Assembly: GCA_903884655.1 (NCBI GenBank)
Contig: CAISFO010000060.1
Span: 62,001-126,000 of the forward strand
Origin: an uncultured Holophagaceae bacterium
GTDB taxonomy: Bacteria > Acidobacteriota > Holophagae > Holophagales > Holophagaceae
Direction of reading: 5' to 3'
Length of the DNA: 64,000 nt
Shown here: positions 45,728-54,125 of the stretch, one piece after another
How the letters are laid out: every line of letters begins with the position of its first letter
Numbering within the stretch: the first letter of the stretch is position 1
Translations under genes and position numbers: made by a program
Notes under the pieces: model-generated
The model's input: the letters and a program-made list of their open reading frames with translations, nothing else
Databases searched by the model: none
What the model was told of the DNA's origin: nothing

Positions 45728-46495
45728 CTACTTCTGCGCCACGAGGAAGAGGCGCCGAAAGCGGAAGGGCGTGCGGCCCCGTGCGTCTGGCGGATAGGCG
45801 GCCCGCAGGGCGGCGCGGCAGGCCCTCAGGAAGGGCTCCCGGTCCGCTGTCACCAGAGCCTCCAGCAGCGGCGTGAGGAAGCTGCCGAGGATCCAGGCCA
45901 GCACCGCGTCCTCGCCCTCCAGCAGGTGGAGGTAGTCCGTCTCCCAGGCCTCGACGCGCTTCGCCATGGGCGCCAGCAGCGCCTCGTAGGCCTCCAGGCC
46001 CAGCACCGGGTTCCGTCGCAGCCGGGGCCCCAGCTGCCGCGACCAGTCGGGGTTCCCATCGATGACAGTGAACACGGCCAGATGCGATGGGCGGTCGTGG
46101 TTGCGGGGCATCTGCACCGCCAGGCAGCCGCCCGGTGCCAGGAAGCGCAGCAGCCGGGGCAGGAGGCGCCCGTGGTCATCGGCCCAGTGCAGGGCGGCAT
46201 TGGAAAAGATGAGGTCCACCGGGACTTCGGGTTCCCACCTCGCCAGGTCGGCCGACCGCCAGCTCGCGCCCGCGCAGGCCCGAGCCGCCGCGGCCAGCAT
46301 CTCGGGCGAGGCGTCCACGCCGAGAATGGACGCTGCGGGCCAGCGCTCACCCAACAGCCGCGTGACGTTGCCGGCACCACAGCCCAGGTCCACCACCCGG
46401 CTGGGTGCCTCGAGGGGCACCCGGCTCAGGAGGTCCAGGGCGGGGCGGCTGCGCTCCGAACCGAAGGCGAGGTACTGGACAGGATCCCAGGGCAT
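45728..46495 (-). CDS. SAM-dependent methyltransferase, trans-aconitate methyltransferase-like (possible BioC role)
   Basis: A 255-aa methyltransferase. Motif I is VVDLGCGAGNVTRLL, then GVDASPEML, and the C-terminal part FSNAALHWADD matches the Tam family. The first line WDPVQYLAFGSERSRP is also typical of trans-aconitate 2-methyltransferase. The gene lies between bioD and bioA, so it may act like BioC, which methylates malonyl-ACP to start pimelate synthesis. BioC and Tam are related, and sequence alone does not settle which. It is on the opposite strand from bioD and bioA, only 1 bp after the bioD stop. Confidence 0.85.
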   Translation of the reverse strand: MPWDPVQYLAFGSERSRPALDLLSRVPLEAPSRVVDLGCGAGNVTRLLGERWPAASILGVDASPEMLAAAARACAGASWRSADLARWEPEVPVDLIFSNAALHWADDHGRLLPRLLRFLAPGGCLAVQMPRNHDRPSHLAVFTVIDGNPDWSRQLGPRLRRNPVLGLEAYEALLAPMAKRVEAWETDYLHLLEGEDAVLAWILGSFLTPLLEALVTADREPFLRACRAALRAAYPPDARGRTPFRFRRLFLVAQK

Positions 46496-46528
46496 GGGTC
46501 ATGGTGCCACGGGTCGTACACTGGCCCC

Positions 46529-47893
46529 ATGCCCACGCCCCTCCCCCCCGACTGGATTGACCGCCTGGCCCTCGACCGCGCCCATGTCTGGCATCCCTTC
46601 ACCCAGATGCAGGTCCACGAGGCCGATCCACCCGTGCCACTCGTCGGCGGCGAAGGCTGCGACCTGCTCCTGGCCAACGGCGAGCGAGTGCTGGACGGCA
46701 TCTCGAGCTGGTGGACCTGCCTCCACGGCCACGGCCATCCCCGCCTGGTGAGTGCCCTCGAACGGCAGGCCGCGAAGCTGGACCACGCCATGTTCGCGGG
46801 CTTCACCCATGAGCCTGCCCTGGAACTGGTGACCCGGCTGCGCCCCAAGCTGCCCGCGAACCTCCGCCGGGCCTTCTTCTCGGACGACGGCAGCACCGCC
46901 GTGGAGGTGGCCCTGAAGATGGCCTTCCAGGCCCAGCTCCAGCGGGGCGAGCAGGGCCGGAACCGCTTCGGCGCCCTGCGCGGCGGCTATCACGGCGACA
47001 CCCTCGGCGCCGTGGGTGTGGGCGAACTGGAGAACTTCATGACCGGGCTCTTCCGGCCCCTGCTGCTGGCCTGCGAGCGGCTGGAGGTGCCAGAGGATCC
47101 CCGCCGCGAGATCGAGCCCGACCTAACGGGCTGGCCCGAGCGGATCGAGACCGCGGGCCAGACCCTGATCGCCTTCTTCGCCACCCATGGCCCGCGCCTC
47201 GCCGCCTTCATCGCCGAGCCCCTCATCCAGTGCGCGGGCGGCATGCGCATGTGGCCCCCCGAGCTGCTGCAGGAGCTGCGGGCCCAGTGCGATACCCATG
47301 GCGTCTACCTCATCCTCGATGAGGTGGCCACGGGCTTCGGCCGCACGGGTACCTTCCTGGCGTGTGAACAAGCAGGCGTGGCCCCGGATCTGCTCTGCCT
47401 GTCCAAAGGTCTTACCGGAGGCACCCTTCCGCTATCGCTGACCTGGGCCACGGATGAGCTCTACGGCCACTTCTGGGGCACGCCCGCCTCGGGCCGCGCC
47501 TTCCTCCACGGCCACAGCTACACGGCCAATGCCACGGCTTGTGCGGTCGCCTGCGCCAGCCTCGCCCTCTTCGATGACGAACCCGTGCTGGCCAACGCGC
47601 AGACCCTCGGCAAGGCCATGCGGGATGCCTTCGCCCGCCTCGCCGCCCATCCGGCCGTGCGCCAGGCCCGGAGCCTGGGCACCATCGGCGCCTGCCGCCT
47701 GGTGGATCCGGCCACCGGACAGGCCCACGCGCCCGAAGCCCGCTTCGGCTGGCGCCTGCACCGCCGCGCGCTGGAGCGCGGCCTCCTGGTGCGGCCCATC
47801 GGCGACTGCCTCTACCTGATGCCGCCCCTCAGCACGCCGCCCGACCGCATCGCCGAGGCCGCGGAGACGCTGCTGGACCTGCTGGATGCATGA
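46529..47893 (+). CDS. bioA: Adenosylmethionine-8-amino-7-oxononanoate aminotransferase
   Basis: A 454-aa class III PLP aminotransferase that converts 8-amino-7-oxononanoate to 7,8-diaminononanoate. The opening HVWHPFTQMQ, DGISSWWTCLHGHGHP and the PLP-lysine LCLSKGLTGG are BioA signatures. The catalytic domain is complete. The track ORF is far longer; the ATG at 46529 begins the recognised domain. No bioB gene is in the window. Confidence 0.94.
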   Translation: MPTPLPPDWIDRLALDRAHVWHPFTQMQVHEADPPVPLVGGEGCDLLLANGERVLDGISSWWTCLHGHGHPRLVSALERQAAKLDHAMFAGFTHEPALELVTRLRPKLPANLRRAFFSDDGSTAVEVALKMAFQAQLQRGEQGRNRFGALRGGYHGDTLGAVGVGELENFMTGLFRPLLLACERLEVPEDPRREIEPDLTGWPERIETAGQTLIAFFATHGPRLAAFIAEPLIQCAGGMRMWPPELLQELRAQCDTHGVYLILDEVATGFGRTGTFLACEQAGVAPDLLCLSKGLTGGTLPLSLTWATDELYGHFWGTPASGRAFLHGHSYTANATACAVACASLALFDDEPVLANAQTLGKAMRDAFARLAAHPAVRQARSLGTIGACRLVDPATGQAHAPEARFGWRLHRRALERGLLVRPIGDCLYLMPPLSTPPDRIAEAAETLLDLLDA

Positions 47894-47950
47894 CGATCCC
47901 GAAGGCAGTGTCCTGCGGCACTACACTGGCGATCTGGCTAGGAGTGCGCG

Positions 47951-48970
47951 ATGAAGCTGGTCACCTTCCTGCAGACGGACACGGAGAAGATCGGCGCCGT
48001 GCTGGCCGACGGGCACATCCTCGATTTTGCCGCCGTTGAGGCCCGCCTTGCGGTGGACATGCTGACGTTGATCCGCCGGCAGGATGAATTGATGCCCCTG
48101 GCCCGGGACCTGGAGAGGAAACCGCCCGAAGCAGCCCTCGTCAAAGAAGAATCAGTGCGCCTCCTGGCCCCCGTTCCACGCCCGGTCTCGCTGCGGGACG
48201 GCTATGCCTTTCGCCAGCACGTGGCCACAGCCCGGCGCAACCGGGGCCTCGACATGATTCCCGAGTTCGACCTCTTTCCCGTCACGTACTTCAGCAACCA
48301 CCTGGCGGTGACCGGTCCCGGTGAAGTGCAGGTACAGGACCACCACCTGGAGCGCCTCGACTTCGAACTGGAGGTGGCCATCGTCACCGGCCGGCCTCTC
48401 AAGAACGCCACCCTGGAGGAGGCCGACGAGGCCATCTTCGGGTACATGATCATGAACGACTGGAGTGCCCGCAGGCTCCAGATGGAGGAGATGAAGCTGT
48501 CGCTCGGCCCTTGCAAAGGCAAGGACTTCGCCACCAGCCTGGGCCCCTGGCTCGTCACCAGAGACGAGCTGGATCTCGAACAGACGCCGAAGGGAACGAC
48601 CCTGCACGCCGCCATGACCTGCCGGGTGAATGGACACCCGCTGTCGGAAGGGAATGCCGACAGCATGCACTGGACCTTCGCCCAGCTCCTCCAGCGCACC
48701 AGCTACGGCATCCAGATGAAGTCCGGGGAAGTCATCGGCAGCGGCACCGTGGGGACCGGCTGCCTGCTGGAACTGAACGGCTCCAAGGTCACGGACAACC
48801 TCTGGCTCAAGTCCGGGGACGAGGTGGTCATGGAGGTCGAGGGTCTGGGCCGCCTGGTGAACACCGTGGTCCACGTCCCCGAGCGCCTCAGCGACATGCC
48901 CCCGCACCTGGTGGGCGGAAACCTGCCGGACCTCTACGCCGGCACGCCCTCGGGCGAGGCCGGTGACTGA
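47951..48970 (+). CDS. Fumarylacetoacetate hydrolase family protein, probably fumarylacetoacetase
   Basis: A 339-aa protein. The long N-terminal part (MKLVTFLQTDTEKIGAV) and the core motifs RDGYAFRQH, NHLAVTGPGE, ELEVAIVTGRP and GYMIMNDWSARR match the bacterial fumarylacetoacetase branch of the FAH family, the last step of tyrosine breakdown. The catalytic metal ligands are in the YFSNHL to DFELEVAI region. hmgA of the same pathway is 3 kb away, supporting the role. Begins 57 bp after bioA, with aggagtgcg before the ATG. Confidence 0.88.
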   Translation: MKLVTFLQTDTEKIGAVLADGHILDFAAVEARLAVDMLTLIRRQDELMPLARDLERKPPEAALVKEESVRLLAPVPRPVSLRDGYAFRQHVATARRNRGLDMIPEFDLFPVTYFSNHLAVTGPGEVQVQDHHLERLDFELEVAIVTGRPLKNATLEEADEAIFGYMIMNDWSARRLQMEEMKLSLGPCKGKDFATSLGPWLVTRDELDLEQTPKGTTLHAAMTCRVNGHPLSEGNADSMHWTFAQLLQRTSYGIQMKSGEVIGSGTVGTGCLLELNGSKVTDNLWLKSGDEVVMEVEGLGRLVNTVVHVPERLSDMPPHLVGGNLPDLYAGTPSGEAGD

Positions 48971-49221
48971 TCCGCGGATGAAGATCCGCAGCTGGACCCA
49001 GAGCCAGAAGGCGTGAGGCGGAGGAAGGGCTTCAGGCCGGCACCCAGCACTCGGACGTACTCCACCCTGGCCACCAGCCCAGGGGCGAGCCTGAGCAACC
49101 CCACCCAGGGCAGCGGAACTGCCAGGAGAGGAAGGGTCAAGCGGTCCTGGCGCTTCGGACCCGCCCCTTGTGCGCAGGGGTCTCCACCGCTAGCGTGGCA
49201 CTGACGCCCGTGGGAGGCCGC

Positions 49222-50691
49222 ATGTCCCGTCACCGGAGCACCCCTGTCCTGATCTTGATCCTGGCCATCAGGCTCGGAGCCCAGGCTCCCTCGACGCCGT
49301 CCGCCGAGGTGCGCCAGTTCCTCAAAGTCGAGGCCCCGCTGGTGGCCCTCGTGCATGCCCGGGTGGTGGATGGTACTGGTGCCCCCGCGCAGGAAGACCA
49401 GACCCTCATTCTCCGCGGGGACCGAATCGAGGCCATGGGGGACAGTGCCAGGCTGGTGCCGCCCAAGGAGGCCCAGGTCCTGGACCTGGCGGGCCACACG
49501 GTGCTCCCGGGCCTGGTGGGCATGCACAACCACCTCTTCTACACCCACTCCATCCACCTCGATGAGAAGGGCGCCGTGCCCGCACCCGGACGGATGTTCG
49601 CCGAGATCGCGTACTCGGCCCCCCGGCTCTACCTGGCCTGCGGCGTCACCACCATCCGCACCACGGGCAGCCTGGAACCCTACACGGACTTCAACATCAA
49701 GCGCCAGATCGACGCGGGCCTCCTGCCGGGCCCGAAGATGGACGTGACGGGGCCCTACCTCGAGGGTTTCGAGCCCATGACGCCCCAGATGCACGCCCTG
49801 GGTGGCCCCGAGGAGGCGCGCCGCTTCGTGGACTACTGGGCCGACGCAGGCGTCACCTCCTTCAAGGCCTACATGAACATTACCCGGGCCGACCTGAGCG
49901 CGGCCATCCAGGCGGCCCACGCCCGGGGCCTCAAGGTGACCGGGCACCTGGGCTCCGTCACCTGGCCCGAGGCCCTGGCGCTGGGCATCGACGACTTCGA
50001 GCACGGCCCGGTGTTCACTGACACCGAGTTCACGCCGGACAAGAAGCCGGATGTGGGACCGCCGGTGGCGGCCTCCTGGGGCTCTTGGCTGAAGGTGGAC
50101 ATGGCCGGACCCGAGGTGCGGAAACTCATCCACGACCTGGTAGCGAAGCGCGTGGCCGTGACGTCCACCCTGCCCGTCTTCGAGCTGGGCGTGCCCGGGC
50201 GCCCCCCCCTTCAGGCGCGCATGCTGACCGCCCTGTCCTCCGAATCCAAGGCCAGCTACCTCGCGGCCCGGGGCCGCGTGGCAGTGGCCCCCAACGGCCG
50301 CGCCGAGCAGCTGCTCCGGAAGGAGATGGCCTTCGAGCTGGCCTTCGTCCGGGCGGGCGGACTGCTGCTGGCGGGGCCCGACCCCACCGGCATGGGCGGT
50401 GTGCTGCCGGGCTTCGGCGACCACCGGGAGCTGGAGCTGCTCGTGGAAGCCGGCTTCACGCCGGTGGAGGCCATCCGCATCTACACGGCGAATGGCGCCG
50501 CCTTCCTGGGCCGCCTCGACCGCATCGGCACCCTGGCCCCGGGCAAGCAGGCCGACCTGGTGGTGGTGAAAGGTGATCCCTCCAGGAGCATCCAGGACAT
50601 CGAGAACGTGGTGCTGGTGTTCAAGGATGGCCTCGGCTACGACTCTGCCCGGCTCATCGAGTCCGTGCGGGGCCACGTGGGCATCCGCTGA
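49222..50691 (+). CDS. Secreted metal-dependent amidohydrolase
   Basis: A 489-aa protein with a signal peptide (about 1-18) and an amidohydrolase fold. The first metal-binding motif is LPGLVGMHNH near residue 97, the second region has KVTGHLGSVTWPEA and the third GLLLAGPDPTG. The end (GTLAPGKQADLVVVKGDP) is the usual C-terminal strand of imidazolonepropionase-like hydrolases. Substrate unknown; relatives act on cyclic amides or peptides. ATG at 49222 with GGAGG upstream. Confidence 0.87.
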   Translation: MSRHRSTPVLILILAIRLGAQAPSTPSAEVRQFLKVEAPLVALVHARVVDGTGAPAQEDQTLILRGDRIEAMGDSARLVPPKEAQVLDLAGHTVLPGLVGMHNHLFYTHSIHLDEKGAVPAPGRMFAEIAYSAPRLYLACGVTTIRTTGSLEPYTDFNIKRQIDAGLLPGPKMDVTGPYLEGFEPMTPQMHALGGPEEARRFVDYWADAGVTSFKAYMNITRADLSAAIQAAHARGLKVTGHLGSVTWPEALALGIDDFEHGPVFTDTEFTPDKKPDVGPPVAASWGSWLKVDMAGPEVRKLIHDLVAKRVAVTSTLPVFELGVPGRPPLQARMLTALSSESKASYLAARGRVAVAPNGRAEQLLRKEMAFELAFVRAGGLLLAGPDPTGMGGVLPGFGDHRELELLVEAGFTPVEAIRIYTANGAAFLGRLDRIGTLAPGKQADLVVVKGDPSRSIQDIENVVLVFKDGLGYDSARLIESVRGHVGIR

Positions 50692-50704
50692 ACCGGAGCA
50701 GGAG

Positions 50705-51586
50705 TCACGCCCCGGAGTCCTGCCTTCCGGTCTGCGGCTCCCCCCGGTGGTGCACCACCTGCTGTGCGTGGGGGATCTCGATGCCGGCCGCGCGGAACGC
50801 CAGGAGGATGCGACGGCGCAGCTCGCGCGCCACTTCCCACTGGGCGCCAGGTGCAGTCTTGGTGAGGGTGCGGATGACGAACCCGTTGGGACCAAGGCTT
50901 TCGATGCCCTTCACGTCAAGGGGCTCCAGCACCTGCGCGGGCTGTTCAACCCGAAGGCTCTGGCCCACCTCCCGCAGCACCTGGAACGCACGGTCCGGAT
51001 CCGTGGCGAGGTCCACTTCCACATCCACCAGGGCCCGGGCGTAGTCCTTGGACAGCACCACCACGCGAACCATGGAACCGTTGGGGATGAAGTGGGCCCG
51101 GCCTTCGGCATCCCGCAGCTGGGTGATCCGCAGGGTCATGCGCTCCACGGTGCCGATGTGCTTGTCGTCCACGTTGAGGATGTCGCCCACGCCGAACTGG
51201 TTCTCCAGGAGCAGGAAGAAGCCGCTGATGACATCCTTCACGAGGCTCTGGGCGCCGAAGCCCAGGGCTACCCCTGCCACTCCGGCGCCCGCCACCAGGG
51301 GGCCGATGTTCACACCGAATTCCTGCAGCAGCATCAGCAGGAAGAAGGCCACCACCAGCACCCGGGCCGCGTTGTTGAGCACTGCGCCCAGGGTCTTGGC
51401 CCGGCGCTCGGCCTCGCTGGTGACGGCCGCCTTGTCGCTCGCCACGACCCGGCGGACGGCCCGCACCACCAGGGAGACCCCCCACAGCAGCGCCAGGCAG
51501 ATGACGAACACCAGCCCGAGGTTCTGCACCCTTTCCCAGACGCCGTGGGCGCCGATGGCCTGGATCATCGCGGTGGCTTCAGTCAT
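50705..51586 (-). CDS. Small-conductance mechanosensitive channel (MscS family)
   Basis: A 293-aa inner-membrane protein. TM helices lie at about 18-45, 70-92 and 98-125, the last being the pore helix (AGAGVAGVALGFGAQSLVKD). The cytoplasmic beta domain follows (LLENQFGVGDILNV, GTVERMTLRITQLRD). It releases osmolytes on hypo-osmotic shock. The order and spacing match MscS. Convergent with the amidohydrolase gene. Confidence 0.93.
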   Translation of the reverse strand: MTEATAMIQAIGAHGVWERVQNLGLVFVICLALLWGVSLVVRAVRRVVASDKAAVTSEAERRAKTLGAVLNNAARVLVVAFFLLMLLQEFGVNIGPLVAGAGVAGVALGFGAQSLVKDVISGFFLLLENQFGVGDILNVDDKHIGTVERMTLRITQLRDAEGRAHFIPNGSMVRVVVLSKDYARALVDVEVDLATDPDRAFQVLREVGQSLRVEQPAQVLEPLDVKGIESLGPNGFVIRTLTKTAPGAQWEVARELRRRILLAFRAAGIEIPHAQQVVHHRGEPQTGRQDSGA

Positions 51587-51648
51587 GGGGCGCCTGGACC
51601 GCTAGCCTATCAGGGCCCATGACGCCATGGTCAGGTCCATGGTTCTGC

Positions 51649-51677
51649 TTGACTTGGATTCGATTCACACTTATTTA
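51649..51677 (+). promoter_or_regulatory. Promoter-like signal in an AT-rich patch before the small gene
   Basis: TTGACT, 17 bp, TATTTA, with an AT-rich region downstream (aaatttttttgccgttttttt) unlike the rest of the window. It lies about 100 bp before the small gene's ATG. Confidence 0.55.
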
Positions 51678-51775
51678 AATTTTTTTGCCGTTTTTTTAGG
51701 ATTTGCACTGGCATCCGTCCAGCAACCTCCGCATTCTTAGTTTTCAAAGAATCTATCCATCTGCGGGGAGGGCTC

Positions 51776-51871
51776 ATGAGCAGCATCGACCGGCGCAAGC
51801 ATCGAGGTCCCTTCCGGATCCTCTACATGGACCTGAAGAGCTTCATGCGGCGCTACCTCAACATCGGCTGA
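51776..51871 (+). CDS. 31-aa basic small protein, not in the ORF track
   Basis: Reads MSSIDRRKHRGPFRILYMDL and ends MRRYLNIG, then TGA. GGGGAGGG lies 5-12 nt before the ATG. A promoter-like TTGACT-17-TATTTA is upstream and a perfect 9-bp hairpin immediately follows the stop, so this small unit has its own signals. It is basic (many Arg/Lys) with an amphipathic middle. No family recognised. It could be a small regulatory or membrane-active peptide. Confidence 0.6.
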   Translation: MSSIDRRKHRGPFRILYMDLKSFMRRYLNIG

Positions 51872-51872
51872 G

Positions 51873-51893
51873 TCGCGACCCGGTGGGTCGCGA
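51873..51893 (+). terminator. Hairpin directly after the 31-aa gene
   Basis: Perfect 9-bp stem TCGCGACCC / GGGTCGCGA with a GGT loop. No T-tract follows. Confidence 0.6.
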
Positions 51894-51964
51894 AAGGCGC
51901 TCCACTGGTGCGCCGGCAGCGGGGCCCCACAAGCAGCGAATCAGGCCCACCAAGCCTGTACCTC

Positions 51965-53179
51965 CTACTTCCACGACGCCCAATAGTTCGGGTTTTCCAC
52001 CGCCCCCGCCGCCGCCGTGGCCTTCAGGGGCCGAAGGGTATCCACCATGACCGCCACTTCATCGGTCCGATCCTTGGTGCGGCTGAGGGGGATGGCCTTG
52101 GGATGGGGCCCATGGTGGATGCCCTGGGGATGCCAGGTCACCATGCCCGGGCCGATGCCGTCGCGGCTGAAGAAGTGGCCCGCCGAGTAGAACAGCACCT
52201 CGTCGTAGTCGATGTTCAAGTGGAAGAAGGGCACTCGCATGGCGCCCTCCTCCTCCTCGAAGGGCCGCGGCAGGAAGGAGCAGATGACGAAGTTGGTCCC
52301 GAGGAAAGTGCTGTGGGCCGAAGGCGGCAGGTGGTAGCGGGCGCTGAGCACGGGCCGGATGTCCTTCACGTTGATGCGCCACACGGAGAGGTCGCCCTTC
52401 CAGCCCACCGCGTCCAAGGGGTTGAACGGGTAGAACACCTTCGTGATTTCGTTCTCCCGCTTGATGTGGACGGCCCACTCCTTCGGGGTCGCGTCGTAGG
52501 GCTCCAGCTCCGGCGTGTCGATCATCGCCGGATCGAAGATGGCGTTGGGCCCCAGCTGGTGGCGGTCCGGGATGGTGACCTCACTGAAGCTCTCGATGAG
52601 GAGGTACCGCTGGTCGCCTGAGTCGGGCAGAAAACGGTAGGTGGTGCCCCGGGGGATCACCATGTAGTCGCCGGTGGCGTAGGTCAGTGCACCGAAGGTG
52701 GTCTCCAGCTTGCCGCCACCCGCGTGGATGAAGTAGACGTCGTCTCCGTCAGCGTTGCGGTAGAAAAAGTCCATGGCCTGGGGCGCCACCCAGTGCAGCG
52801 CCACATCCGGGTTGTGGAGCAGGCAGATGGGCGCGAAGGAGGCTTCGGTGGATCCGAACATCGAGGCTCGTACCGCCTCTCCAGGGTGCACCACCAGTGC
52901 CCCACCCTCCAGGCCGCGCCCTGCCCGGTGGGCCTCCGCTCCGGCTGCGGCCTCCGCCGAGGGTCGAAGGCCGTTCAGGTCGTAGTTATGGGGCCGCAGC
53001 GGACCTTCGATGCGGGTCCAGTCCGTCACCGGATGCCGGCGGTAGAGGTGGGTGGTGCGGCCGAAGAACCCCTGGCGGGCGTGTTCTTCCTCGAAGGTAC
53101 CCGGGGGCAGGTCCACGTGGGCCTGGCGACTGTGGAGACCCTTGCGCAGGGGGAACAGGGGCGTGTCCTTCTTGGTCAT
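51965..53179 (-). CDS. hmgA: Homogentisate 1,2-dioxygenase
   Basis: A 404-aa cupin-fold iron enzyme that opens the homogentisate ring with O2 in tyrosine/phenylalanine degradation. The C-terminal region NIDYDEVLFYSAGHFFSRDG and VTWHPQGIHHGPHP carries the conserved acidic and His ligands. N-terminal RHPVTDWTRIEGPLRPHNYDLNGL matches the family. Slightly shorter than the human enzyme (445 aa). ATG at 53179 has GAGG upstream. Confidence 0.9.
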   Translation of the reverse strand: MTKKDTPLFPLRKGLHSRQAHVDLPPGTFEEEHARQGFFGRTTHLYRRHPVTDWTRIEGPLRPHNYDLNGLRPSAEAAAGAEAHRAGRGLEGGALVVHPGEAVRASMFGSTEASFAPICLLHNPDVALHWVAPQAMDFFYRNADGDDVYFIHAGGGKLETTFGALTYATGDYMVIPRGTTYRFLPDSGDQRYLLIESFSEVTIPDRHQLGPNAIFDPAMIDTPELEPYDATPKEWAVHIKRENEITKVFYPFNPLDAVGWKGDLSVWRINVKDIRPVLSARYHLPPSAHSTFLGTNFVICSFLPRPFEEEEGAMRVPFFHLNIDYDEVLFYSAGHFFSRDGIGPGMVTWHPQGIHHGPHPKAIPLSRTKDRTDEVAVMVDTLRPLKATAAAGAVENPNYWASWK

Positions 53180-53429
53180 GGCGACCTCGGGATGGACCCC
53201 CATTATCGCGGGAATCTGTGTCCACAGGCTTCATCAATTCCCAGGGCGACAGTACTTATGAAGGGCGAAGAGCCAATATGCGCAGGTTCAGTCGGGCGTC
53301 ATGCGGTGGGGCTGCGCCTGGGAATTAACCAGCGGCCGAGGATCAGCCGATGGAGATCCTGACGACTGCTGACAGGGTCCTACCCCATTCTGAATCCCAC
53401 CCCCGCCTCGTCCCAGCCAGGGAGGTGAC
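53180..53429. other. Divergent intergenic region with a 10-bp inverted repeat
   Basis: AATTCCCAGG at 53236-53245 and CCTGGGAATT at 53317-53326 form a perfect 10-bp pair around a GC-rich 71-nt segment, followed by a shorter CCTG..CAGG pair. The region lies between the divergent hmgA and corrinoid-protein genes, so it could be a leader structure for either gene or a regulator site. No known riboswitch recognised. Confidence 0.45.
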
Positions 53430-54125
53430 ATGGAACGCAACCACACCCAGGAACTTCTCAGCGCCATCCAGCATGCCGACCGGGCGGGCGCCAACGCCGT
53501 GATCGAGGACTGGGCCAGGGGACGGTCCTTCAGCCTCGCGGTCACGGAACTGCTCGCACCGACACTGGAGGCTTTCGGCGAAATCTGGTCCACCGGCCAG
53601 GGTGGCGTTTCCCTGGCCACGGGCTACGTGGCGTCGAAGGTCGCCGAGGATGTCCTCTCGAGAGTCCTCCTGGAATCCGATACCGCGTCCGGCGTCGCCC
53701 CGTCCAGGGGCCCGGTGGTGGTGGGCAATGTCGAGGATGACTTCCATCCCCTGGGACGCAAGATGGTCGCGGCCTTTCTCCGCACCAGCGGCTGGGATGT
53801 GCGGGACCTGGGGGTGGATGTCTCGGCCGCCCAGTTCGTGGACACGGCCGAGGCCTGCGGGGCCCGGGTCATCGGCGCCTCGGCCATGATGTACACCACT
53901 GCCAAGAATGTGAGGAAGATTCGCGAGGAGATCGACCGCCGGGGCTTGCGAGGGAAGCTGCAACTGGCCCTGGGTGGCGCGGTCTTCAAGCTGCGGCCCG
54001 AGCTGGTGGCCGACTTCGGTGGCGACGGCACCGCGGCCAGTGCCGTGGAGGCCGATGCCCTGTTCGAAACCCTCCGCCAGCGGTCCCTCGGCCTTGCGCC
54101 GGCCTGCGGGAGGAGGACGCCATGA
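53430..54125 (+). CDS. Corrinoid (cobalamin-binding) protein
   Basis: A 231-aa soluble protein. The first about 95 residues are the helical cap of methyltransferase corrinoid proteins. The B12-binding domain begins near residue 92 with VVVGNVEDDFHPLG, holding the DxHxxG motif that supplies the cobalt-ligating His, then WDVRDLGVDV, VIGASAMMYTTA and LALGGAVF. It would carry a methyl group on cobalt between enzymes. The ATG follows GGGAGGTGAC, a strong binding site. Its stop overlaps the next ATG by 4 bp. Confidence 0.92.
   Translation: MERNHTQELLSAIQHADRAGANAVIEDWARGRSFSLAVTELLAPTLEAFGEIWSTGQGGVSLATGYVASKVAEDVLSRVLLESDTASGVAPSRGPVVVGNVEDDFHPLGRKMVAAFLRTSGWDVRDLGVDVSAAQFVDTAEACGARVIGASAMMYTTAKNVRKIREEIDRRGLRGKLQLALGGAVFKLRPELVADFGGDGTAASAVEADALFETLRQRSLGLAPACGRRTP

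Noticed and set aside
48971-49221. Possible small gene in the gap before the amidohydrolase
   Set aside because: An open minus frame exists, but no start, ribosome site or recognisable sequence supports it.
48934-50895. 653-aa minus-strand ORF
   Set aside because: Antisense of the amidohydrolase gene; composition biased and no recognisable domain.
53236-53326. GEMM (c-di-GMP/cGAMP) riboswitch
   Set aside because: Only short core-like strings match; the conserved second helix and tetraloop receptor are not visible by eye, so I keep it only as an unexplained inverted repeat.
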